Part shown: positions 35,286 through 41,505 of the stretch, piece after piece | Layout: the number at the start of each line of letters is the position of its first letter | Numbering within the stretch: the stretch's first letter is position 1 | DNA from: Candidatus Zipacnadia bacterium | GTDB lineage: Bacteria; Armatimonadota; Zipacnadia; JALGUG01 | DNA: 41,505 nt | NCBI GenBank assembly: GCA_029820995.1 | Contig: JALGUG010000006.1 | Coordinates: 1 to 41,505, forward strand | Reading direction: 5' to 3' | Made by a program: the position numbers and the translations under genes | The notes under the pieces: generated by a model | Databases searched by the model: none | Told to the model about the DNA's origin: nothing | The model's input: only the letters and a program-made list of their open reading frames with translations

Positions 35286-36437
35286 GTGAAGGTAGCCGCC
35301 GTCAGCCACTCGTGTGTGGTGGACGTCAATCAGCAGCTTTTCTTTGAGCTGTCCCAGCGGCCCAACCTGGACGTGCTGGTGATCGCGCCGCGCGTGTGGC
35401 GTTCCTCGTTGTTGGGCAAGGTGCGGTTCCGGGCGCTGCCCGGCTTGAACTGCAAGGTGCACAATCTCACTCCGACGCTTGCCGGGCACAATGCCCTGCA
35501 CTTTTATCGCGGCTACGCCAAGGTGCTCGAGGCGTTCCAGCCGGACATCCTGCACATTGACGAGGAGCCGTGGAGCCTGGCGGCGTGGCAGTTCACACGA
35601 CTGAAGGCGCAGCTCGGAACCCGTTCGCTTATCTACACGAAGCAGAACATCTTCCGGCAGTACCCCTTCCCGTTCTCGGCCCTGCAATCTTGGGTGCTGG
35701 AGCATACGGACATTGTGGCGGCGACGAACAGTGAGGGCGCCCAGGTGTTGCGCCGGAAGGGATTCAAGGGGCCGATCAAGGTCATTCCCTTCGCCTTTGA
35801 TGCGCCGCTGTTTGTGCCGGCGCCCTCGGTCAAGTTGCGTCGAGCTCTGGGACTTAGCGGGCCGGTTGTGGGCTACATGGGGCGGCTGACGCCGGGGAAG
35901 GGCGTGGGCCTGCTCATCAACGCTTTTGCCGAAGTGGTCCGCGAACCGAATGGTGAGCCGCCGAGCCTGCTGATTGTGGGCAGCGGCCCGAAGGAGGAGG
36001 CACTGCGGCGGCGAGCGACGGAGCGGGGTGTGGAGGAGGCGGTGGTGTTCGTGCCCGCGGTGCCACACACAGAGGCAGCGCGGTACTTGAACTGCATGGA
36101 CGTGCTGGTGCTGCCTTCGAGGACCACGCCGGGGTGGAAAGAACAGTTTGGGCGGGTGCTGGTTGAGGCGCTGGCCTGCGAGGTTCCGGTGATCGGGTCG
36201 GACTCGGGCGAGATTCCGAACATCATTCGCACCACGGGCGGGGGCCTGGTGTTCCGCGAGGGCGACGTCGCGGACCTGACCTTGAAGCTGCGGCAGATGT
36301 TGGACGATTGGGACACGGCCCAGGATATGGCGCGGGAGGGCCGCCGGGAGGTGCTGGCGAGGTACACGTACGAGGCGATCGCCGACCAATACCTGGAAGC
36401 GTACGAGGAGGCACTGAGTGTGCCTCAGCGCGGCTAG
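35286..36437 (+). CDS. GT4-family glycosyltransferase
   Basis: The GTG at 35286 follows GGAAGGAT and begins MKVAAVSHSCVVD, so the upstream extension from 35229 is not used. The 383-residue GT-B enzyme has the N-terminal acceptor domain (DILHIDEEPWSLA) and the C-terminal donor domain with GYMGRLTPGKGVGLLINAF, and the E-x7-E-type EALACEVPVIGSDSGEIPNI. The sugar is unknown. First of three consecutive GT4 genes. Confidence 0.88.
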   Translation: MKVAAVSHSCVVDVNQQLFFELSQRPNLDVLVIAPRVWRSSLLGKVRFRALPGLNCKVHNLTPTLAGHNALHFYRGYAKVLEAFQPDILHIDEEPWSLAAWQFTRLKAQLGTRSLIYTKQNIFRQYPFPFSALQSWVLEHTDIVAATNSEGAQVLRRKGFKGPIKVIPFAFDAPLFVPAPSVKLRRALGLSGPVVGYMGRLTPGKGVGLLINAFAEVVREPNGEPPSLLIVGSGPKEEALRRRATERGVEEAVVFVPAVPHTEAARYLNCMDVLVLPSRTTPGWKEQFGRVLVEALACEVPVIGSDSGEIPNIIRTTGGGLVFREGDVADLTLKLRQMLDDWDTAQDMAREGRREVLARYTYEAIADQYLEAYEEALSVPQRG

Positions 36438-36455
36438 CGGCCATTGCGGCTGGGC

Positions 36456-37619
36456 ATGATGGACCTCTTGCTGGTGGCTGGCGACTTCCCGCCCGATGTG
36501 GGTGGCATCCAGAGGTACGTTGTTGAGCTGTCGTGTGCGCTGGCGCAAGCCGGCTGGGAGTTGGCAGTTGTGGCGCCGGAGCGTGCGGCGGCGGCCGAAG
36601 TGGATGCCGAGCTGCCGTTCCCCGTGGTGCGCCAGGCGATTGAGCGCGGCGGTCGGTTCAGTGAGGTTCTGGGGCTCCGGGCCGGCCTGAGCAGGCTGAG
36701 ACGGAGGTTCGGTCGGCCCCGTGCAGTGGTGGCGACCAAGTGGTCGCCCGACGGCTTGGCGGTCGTCGCGTCCGGGGCGGGGCGAGGAGTTCCGCTGGTA
36801 TTGCTAGGCTACGGGAGGGAGTTTCTCACGCCGCCGGGCGGGATGCTGCGCCGGTGGGCGCAGTCGCGAGTGCTGAAGCGCACGGCACTGGCGTTGGCGA
36901 TTAGCCACTACACGGAGGAGAACTTCGGCCGGGCCGCGGGATTGCAGGCGCCCGTGGAGGTGATCTTCGGAGGAGTACGCGGGGGCGATTTCCGAGACGA
37001 CGAGGCTGCTGCTGCGGTGCGTCAGCGGCTGGGGCTCGAGGGCCGCCCGGTGATCTTGACCGTGGGGCGGCTGGTGCGGCGCAAGGGCCACGATACGGTG
37101 ATCAGAGCGATGAGGGGGATCCTGGCGGAGCGGCCGGAGGCGGTGTACGTGGTGGTAGGGAGCGGTCCGGAGGAGCAGCGGCTGCGCGAGCTGGCGCAGA
37201 GGGAGGGGGTGGCCGAGAATGTGCTGATGTGCGGGCGGATCGGAGACGACGAATTGCCGGCAGTTCATCGCGCGGCGGACGTATTCGTGATGGTCAGCCG
37301 CGAGGAGCCGGGCGAGCCGACGGAGGGCTTCGGACTGGTGTACTTGGAGGCGAATGCTGCGGAGCGTCCGGTTGTTGCGGCAGATACGGGCGGCGTGGCG
37401 GACGCCGTGGTGCACGAGGAAACGGGCCTGCTGATCCCGGAGAGCGCCCCTGGGCCGGCGGGCGCCGCAATTGGGCGGCTGCTGCGCGACCGGGAGCTGG
37501 CGGGACGGCTGGGCCGACAGGGGCGCGAGCGAGTAGAGCGGGCGTTCACGTGGGAGCATGTGGCGCAGCGTTTTGGGGCTGCGCTGGACAGACACTTGGG
37601 GATCACACCACACTCATGA
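36456..37619 (+). CDS. GT4-family glycosyltransferase
   Basis: The start is ATG 36456 (TTG 36444 is an alternative; neither has a clear Shine-Dalgarno). The 387-residue protein has LLLVAGDFPPDVGGIQRYVV at the N-terminus, the donor-domain LTVGRLVRRKGHDTVIRAM, VVGSGPEEQRL, and EEPGEPTEGFGLVYLEANAAERPVVA with the conserved Glu pair. It lies 18 nt after the first GT gene and overlaps the third by ATGA. Confidence 0.88.
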   Translation: MMDLLLVAGDFPPDVGGIQRYVVELSCALAQAGWELAVVAPERAAAAEVDAELPFPVVRQAIERGGRFSEVLGLRAGLSRLRRRFGRPRAVVATKWSPDGLAVVASGAGRGVPLVLLGYGREFLTPPGGMLRRWAQSRVLKRTALALAISHYTEENFGRAAGLQAPVEVIFGGVRGGDFRDDEAAAAVRQRLGLEGRPVILTVGRLVRRKGHDTVIRAMRGILAERPEAVYVVVGSGPEEQRLRELAQREGVAENVLMCGRIGDDELPAVHRAADVFVMVSREEPGEPTEGFGLVYLEANAAERPVVAADTGGVADAVVHEETGLLIPESAPGPAGAAIGRLLRDRELAGRLGRQGRERVERAFTWEHVAQRFGAALDRHLGITPHS

Positions 37620-38794
37620 CGGGTCCGCGGCAGCGGATAGCCTATATTGACCACGCCCAGGAGCTCGGGGGAGCGGAACACAGCCTGCTGGACCTGCTTG
37701 CTCGTCTGGACCGGGACCGGTTCGAGCCGCTGCTGGTTCATTGCGCGGACGCCGCCTGGGTGGAGAAGGCGAGGGAGCTGGGGGTTCAGTGCGAGGCGCT
37801 CCTGGGCATGTCGGAGATCTATCGTCTGCGCCGGGACGAGATCCAACGAGGCCTGTGGCGGAACTTCCAGCACGCGGCCTTGACGTACCAGGAGGCTCGG
37901 CGGCTGACCTCGGAGCTGCGGAAGCTGGAGCTGGACCTGGTGCATACGAATACGCTGAAGGCGCATGTTGTGGGAGGTTTAGCGGCGCACTGGATCGGGC
38001 GGCCACTGGTGTGGCACCTGCGCGATATCCTGGGGCCGGAGCCGGCCCGGGAGGTGCTGCGGGTTGCGGGGCGCCGGGTGCGGCCGCACGTGATCTGCAT
38101 CTCGCGGGCGGTGGCGGAGACGCTTCCGGCGGATGAGCCGCGGCGGACGATAATCTACAACGGCACGTCGCTGGAGCGATTCTGCCCCCGGCAACCGTCG
38201 GCGGCGTTGCGCGAGGAGCTGGGGCTTCCCACGGGCGGGCGGGTTCTGACCATCGTCAGCCGTTTGACCCCCTGGAAGGGCCACGTCGTGTTGCTGCGGG
38301 CCATGCGGCAGGTTCTCGCGCGGCACTCCGATACGACGCTGCTAATCGTGGGCGAAGCCGCGTTCTGGAACGCAGATTATGTAGGAGAGCTGGAGGACTT
38401 GGCGGGCGAATTGGGGGTCAGGGAGGCCACACGGTTCACCGGATACCGGCAGGACATTCCGGACCTGCTGGCCCTGACGGATGTGTTTGTTCTGCCCTCG
38501 ACGGATGAACCCTTCGGTCGCGTCATCGTGGAGGCGATGGCGATGGAACTTCCGGTGGTGGCGACGGCAACGGGCGGGGTGCCGGAGATCGTGAAGCAGG
38601 GGGAGACGGGGCTGCTGGTACCGCCGGAAGAGCCGACAGTTCTGGCGGAGGCGATCATTCGTCTGCTGGAAGATGGCGAGTTGAGACGGGAGATGGGCAC
38701 CCGCGGGCGGGAGCGGGTTCTGGCTCACTTCGATGCGCGTCGGACGGTGAGGCAAGTGCAGGAACTGTACGAGCGGCTGCTCGTGCCGGCATGA
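37616..38794 (+). CDS. GT4-family glycosyltransferase
   Basis: The ATG at 37616 shares ATGA with the stop of the preceding GT gene, so the longer frame from 37229 is a shadow. The 392-residue GT-B protein has RIAYIDHAQELGGAEHSLLD (the EG/GG acceptor loop), DLVHTNTLKAHVVGGLAA, VSRLTPWKGHVVLLRAM, and PSTDEPFGRVIVEAMAMELPV with the E..E donor motif. With its two neighbours it probably builds a glycan or lipid-linked polysaccharide; no polymerase or flippase is in the window. A terminator follows. Confidence 0.88.
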   Translation: MTGPRQRIAYIDHAQELGGAEHSLLDLLARLDRDRFEPLLVHCADAAWVEKARELGVQCEALLGMSEIYRLRRDEIQRGLWRNFQHAALTYQEARRLTSELRKLELDLVHTNTLKAHVVGGLAAHWIGRPLVWHLRDILGPEPAREVLRVAGRRVRPHVICISRAVAETLPADEPRRTIIYNGTSLERFCPRQPSAALREELGLPTGGRVLTIVSRLTPWKGHVVLLRAMRQVLARHSDTTLLIVGEAAFWNADYVGELEDLAGELGVREATRFTGYRQDIPDLLALTDVFVLPSTDEPFGRVIVEAMAMELPVVATATGGVPEIVKQGETGLLVPPEEPTVLAEAIIRLLEDGELRREMGTRGRERVLAHFDARRTVRQVQELYERLLVPA

Positions 38795-38808
38795 CGGCAT
38801 GCGGCAGA

Positions 38809-38835
38809 CGGCCTCACTCGCGGGGAGTGAGGCCG
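38809..38835. terminator. Stem-loop terminator between convergent genes
   Basis: CGGCCTCACTC (38809-38819), loop GCGGG, GAGTGAGGCCG (38825-38835): an 11-bp perfect stem 15 nt past the third GT gene and before the end of the minus-strand gene. Confidence 0.75.
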
Positions 38836-38871
38836 CTGGGTAGCGCGTGTCAGGGTCAGGGCGACCGGACA

Positions 38872-39264
38872 CTAGCGCCAGTAGCCCGAATAGCCGTAGT
38901 AGCCGGGGTAGCCGTAGTAGCCGGAGTAGTCGTACGGCTGGTAGTAGCGATAGGTCGAGTAGCGGTACGAGGGCCGGCAGACTGTGTAGCACTCGTACCT
39001 GGGTCTGTAGTGATGGCGGCGATGCCGATAGTAGCTGCTGTGTCCGTAGTGATGCGGGCGATGGTGGTAATAGTGGTGGCTGTGATGGTGGCCTCCGCCG
39101 CTGAACGCTCCATACAACAGAGCTGCGCCGGCAGCTCCCATCAGGAAGCGCTCGAAGTCCGTGGGGCGCGCCCAAGCCCCCTGTGCCGAGATCAGGAGCA
39201 GCGAGACCACAAGAACCGGCAAGAGCCAAAGGGGGAATCTATCCTGCCTAGCCACGTCAGCCAT
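38872..39264 (-). CDS. His/Tyr/Gly-rich exported protein
   Basis: The frame opens with ATG at 39264, but AAAGGAG touches that ATG; GTG at 39255 (residue 4) stands at a normal distance and may be the real start. A signal peptide ends near residue 32 (GAWA). Then a short glycine-containing hydrophobic segment (FLMGAAGAALLYGAF), a His/Tyr cluster (residues 58-86, HHHSHHYYHHRPHHYGH), and a tail of Y-G-Y-P/S repeats ending GYWR. Two Cys (C92, C96) lie between. Low-complexity His/Tyr composition suggests metal binding or a surface/matrix role; the function is unknown. Confidence 0.7.
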   Translation of the reverse strand: MADVARQDRFPLWLLPVLVVSLLLISAQGAWARPTDFERFLMGAAGAALLYGAFSGGGHHHSHHYYHHRPHHYGHSSYYRHRRHHYRPRYECYTVCRPSYRYSTYRYYQPYDYSGYYGYPGYYGYSGYWR

Positions 39265-39302
39265 CTCCTTTCGATGAGTGGTCGTCGCCTACCGACAATA
39301 GT

Positions 39303-39331
39303 ACTATACCCAATAGTAGTGCTCCAGTCAA
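39303..39331 (-). promoter_or_regulatory. Sigma70 promoter of the His/Tyr-rich gene
   Basis: On the minus strand TTGACT (39331-39326) and TATAGT (39308-39303) are 17 nt apart; the start would be near 39296, about 30-40 nt before the gene. Confidence 0.8.
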
Positions 39332-39410
39332 GGGGTTTTCTGAGAATTTTGATGAACCATAGCGCAGGAATATCGCTCGGCGGCCGGTGCAAGAGCGGAG
39401 GAGGTTCGCG

Positions 39411-40442
39411 GTGAGCATTCACGATGATGTGAAGGCGTGCATTCGCCGGGAGGTGCCGGAGGAACTGCCGGTTTTCGCCCTGAGCCAGGAGTTCGACGCG
39501 GCGTATTGCGGACTGACGTACGAGCAGTACATCGCGGACGCGGAGACGATTGTTGATTGCCAGGAGCGAGTGGTCAAGGACTTCGGTTGGGACTGGAGCT
39601 GGCTGCATCTGGATGACTGCATTGAGTTTGAGCCGCTGGGCGTGGGCGTGAAGGCGGGTGAGAACGTGGTCCCGGCGACTGCGGATTACTTGGCCTTTAC
39701 GGCGGAGAAGCTGGGCGATCTGCAGGTGCCCGATCCGCGGCACGCGGGGCGGATGCCGCTGCTGTTGGAGGCTATTGCGGGGCTCCGCGAGCGCATCGGC
39801 GATCGAGCGGTGATCTGCGGACGGGTGGCTGCTCCGTTCAGCGCGGTGACGCTGACCTTCGGGATGACGGAGACGTACATGATGATGCTGGATAATCCAG
39901 TGCTCATGCGCGACGCGCTGAAGTTCGCGGAGGAGCAGGCGGCGTCGTGGGGTCTGGCGCAGATTGAGGCCGGGGCACACGCGATCTGGTATGGCGACTG
40001 CAATGCCTCGACACACCTGATGTCGCCGCAGCAGTTCGAGGAGTGGGCACTGGAGCCATGCGAGCGCGTGTGCACGGTGATGCAGCGCGCGGGGGCGGTG
40101 GTGATGTTGCACAACAGTGAGGATCGGCTGGAGGGTCTGGAGCTGCAGGCGCGCACGCATCCGGATATCCTCAGCATGGGGCCGAACATTGACATCGCCG
40201 GGGTGAAGGCGGCACTGGGAGAGCGGATCGCGCTGATGGGGAACATTGACCCAATCGGAATGCTGCAGAACGGGACGGCGGAGGAGGTTGTCGCGGAGGC
40301 GGAGCGGGAGGTGCGGCTGATGGCTGACGGGGGAATGATCTTCAACAGCGGGGAGTGCATTCCGCGCGAGACGCCGGAACGGAACATGCGCGCGATGGTC
40401 GAGACCGCGCGGCGGGTGTGGGGGGAGGTCAAAGCAAGTTAG
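39411..40442 (+). CDS. Uroporphyrinogen decarboxylase (URO-D) superfamily protein
   Basis: The GTG at 39411 follows GGAGGAGG at 6 nt, so the frame from 39387 is not the start. The 343-residue TIM barrel has the URO-D/MtbA-like plan: DWSWLHLDDCIEFEPLGVG, AICGRVAAPFSAVTLTFG, AGAHAIWYGDCNASTHLMSP, MLHNSEDRLEG, and GNIDPIGMLQNGT near the end with NSGECIPRETP. The N-terminal Arg loop of true HemE (RPPVWLMRQAGR) is absent, so this is more likely a corrinoid methyltransferase or another superfamily member than a haem enzyme. The C and H near the end may bind zinc. Confidence 0.8.
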   Translation: MSIHDDVKACIRREVPEELPVFALSQEFDAAYCGLTYEQYIADAETIVDCQERVVKDFGWDWSWLHLDDCIEFEPLGVGVKAGENVVPATADYLAFTAEKLGDLQVPDPRHAGRMPLLLEAIAGLRERIGDRAVICGRVAAPFSAVTLTFGMTETYMMMLDNPVLMRDALKFAEEQAASWGLAQIEAGAHAIWYGDCNASTHLMSPQQFEEWALEPCERVCTVMQRAGAVVMLHNSEDRLEGLELQARTHPDILSMGPNIDIAGVKAALGERIALMGNIDPIGMLQNGTAEEVVAEAEREVRLMADGGMIFNSGECIPRETPERNMRAMVETARRVWGEVKAS

Positions 40443-40498
40443 GGGGAGAGCGCCTGTTGGCGGTCTGGCCTGCGGAGTTTGGTCAGGGACGCGCACTA

Positions 40499-40613
40499 GA
40501 AGTGGTTTCGTAACCTTAGAGACCGGTGACCATCGCGCCTGAAGGCGCTCGTACTGAGGACAGTCGCGCGTGACGCGCTCTATGTTATCCTACAGGGGTT
40601 ATGAAACAGCTTC
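40499..40613. repeat. Palindromic intergenic repeat, copy D
   Basis: The left arm GAAGTGGTTTCGTAACC (40499-40515) and the right arm GGTTATGAAACAGCTTC (40597-40613) are near-perfect inverses. The core has GCGCC-TGAA-GGCGC (40535-40548), and a second hairpin-forming CGCGCGTGACGCGC lies between. It is the most complete copy. Confidence 0.8.
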
Positions 40614-40630
40614 TGGGCGGTTGCCGTTGC

Positions 40631-41181
40631 TCAGGGGGCCCGAGGCGCCCGCCGCCGGCGACGGACGCCGAAGGCGATTAGGACTACCCCAACGAGAGCG
40701 GACGCGGCCGACCCACCGAGCATCACTTTGCCCACGGTCCGGAAGATCTTCTGCGCAGTGTCGAGGGCCTGGTCATAGCCCTGATCGCCGGGATGGTATT
40801 CTTGGCTCCCGATGGTGACGGTGGTGCCATGGTGCATCGGGAACGCCGACCAGAACATGCCGAAGAGGCCCAGGAAGATGGCCGCGGCAAGCCCGAGGCC
40901 GCCCAGTACGAAGAGGACGATCGCCGTCGTGTCCCGGGGGGAACGGGTCGCGGCGGACGGGGCCTGGGAGACAGTCGGAGCCGCGGGGCCGGCGAGTGCC
41001 GGGAGCTGCTGGACGGGCATCCAGGGGCCTTCGCCGATCCGGGCGGAAGCCGTGGCAGCGATGCGCCCTTCGGCGAGGTACTGGCGGGCCGCCTGGAGGG
41101 AGTACGGGCCGAACTGTGCGCCATCGGGCGCAGCGATAGTAAGTTGTCGGCGATCAGTGCATGGCAGTTGGGGCAGTGCAT
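40631..41181 (-). pseudogene. Zinc-ribbon/GYF-like membrane protein with apparent frameshift
   Basis: An ATG at 41181 follows AGGGAGG at the right distance and opens MHCPNCHALIADN, a one-CxxC zinc-ribbon start. About 13 codons later (near 41141-41146) that frame turns to noise while the other frame continues as LTIAAPDGAQFGPYSLQAAR, a GYF_2-like domain with W at ARIGEGPWMPVQQL, then a Pro/Ala linker, two TM helices (IVLFVLGGLGLAAAIFLGL and VMLGGSAASALVGVVLIAF) and a basic tail. One inserted base would restore a normal protein of this type. Alternatives are a real mutation, an assembly error, or -1 slippage. The 226-residue open frame from 41311 lacks a Shine-Dalgarno and is not the start. Confidence 0.6.
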
Positions 41182-41431
41182 GTCTGCCTCCCTTTTCGCC
41201 CTTGCGCCTGCTCAGGCGTTCTTCGCGAGGGTCAAGGCCATGATATGCCCGCCGGCGAGTTAGCCCAGTCCTCCTTCGCCGCAAGGTGTGGGTGTCCTCC
41301 GGTGGCTTCACTTGTGGAGGAGATCGCGTTTGCGCCTGACGCTACGTGACCGGCAAATGCGAAGGGACTCCCCCTTGCGCAGGCCGGAACGCGACGGGCC
41401 GGAGACCGGCGGTTCCGGGAGGTCATGGCGG

Positions 41432-41505
41432 CTATTGGTTCAACAACGAATCGAAGTGCTCGTCAGTGCTCATTTCGTCGAGCTTGTGGAAGTGGCTGAA
41501 CGTTA
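41432..41505 (-). CDS. 3' end of a further gene, C-terminus only
   Basis: A frame enters from the right edge and ends with TAG at 41432-41434. The last 23 residues read TFSHFHKLDEMSTDEHFDSL and LNQ. The composition is protein-like, but the fragment is too short to assign. The 250 nt between it and the frameshifted gene hold nothing else I can support. Confidence 0.4.
   Translation of the reverse strand, partial: TFSHFHKLDEMSTDEHFDSLLNQ

Noticed and set aside
37229-37615. N-terminal extension of the third glycosyltransferase
   Set aside because: It is a shadow of the second glycosyltransferase; the true start is the ATGA overlap at 37616.
38880-38950. Tandem GTAGCCG-type repeat
   Set aside because: It encodes the Y-G-Y tail of the His/Tyr-rich protein.

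Overview
This is a GC-rich bacterial chromosomal window, dense in genes, with starts that are often GTG or TTG and many ATGA overlaps. No rRNA, tRNA, phage, transposase or CRISPR was seen. Three things point to a diderm bacterium of the Armatimonadota / candidate WS1 type: an exported outer-membrane protein built as SLH domain, collagen-like stalk, coiled coil and beta barrel; a truncated H-X9-DG pseudopilin-like protein; and a UroD-superfamily protein beside a His/Tyr-rich exported protein. The phylum is inference; core genes such as cysS, pyrG, recJ and serA only say that this is a bacterium.

Region 1 (1-8520, minus strand) is the unusual part. A sigma70-type promoter at 8493-8520 reads into a large membrane-anchored TPR protein, a Cys-cluster protein, a 41-residue single-pass membrane peptide, a 132-residue helical protein, a four-TM protein that ends in an intact RelA/SpoT nucleotidyltransferase domain, and an exported glycosidase-like protein that overlaps it by ATGA and runs off the window. 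The N-terminal half of the RelA/SpoT protein and the small protein before it resemble, from memory of the families, the CATRA and CATASP components of caspase/TPR-associated conflict systems. No caspase is present, and a RelA/SpoT domain sits where an effector could be. This is my best candidate for an undescribed system.

Region 2 (8521-15400, plus) holds housekeeping and envelope genes: a PfkB/1-phosphofructokinase-type kinase, tatA, a DUF6599-like exported protein, cysS, an M48 metalloprotease with a TPR and helical tail, and a calcineurin-like phosphoesterase. Region 3 (15400-22000, minus) holds two coupled amidohydrolase-fold proteins (one has lost its metal ligands), a Clp_N plus beta-carbonic-anhydrase fusion, a membrane/TPR protein, a large exported protein of unknown function and thiE. 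Region 4 (22100-25320) holds the pseudopilin-like gene and the SLH porin, the latter with a consensus promoter, a leader of about 280 nt that may encode a peptide, and a perfect terminator.

Region 5 (25250-35183, plus) is recJ, a sugar-nucleotidyltransferase, a class V aminotransferase coupled to serA, surE, a PflX-type radical SAM protein, a coiled-coil protein coupled to pyrG. Region 6 (35286-38794) is a run of three GT4 glycosyltransferases. Region 7 (38800-41505) holds the His/Tyr-rich protein with its own promoter, the UroD-family gene, a frameshifted zinc-ribbon/GYF-like gene and the 3' end of one further gene. A palindromic intergenic repeat occurs four times, at about 10.0, 10.9, 32.9 and 40.5 kb.
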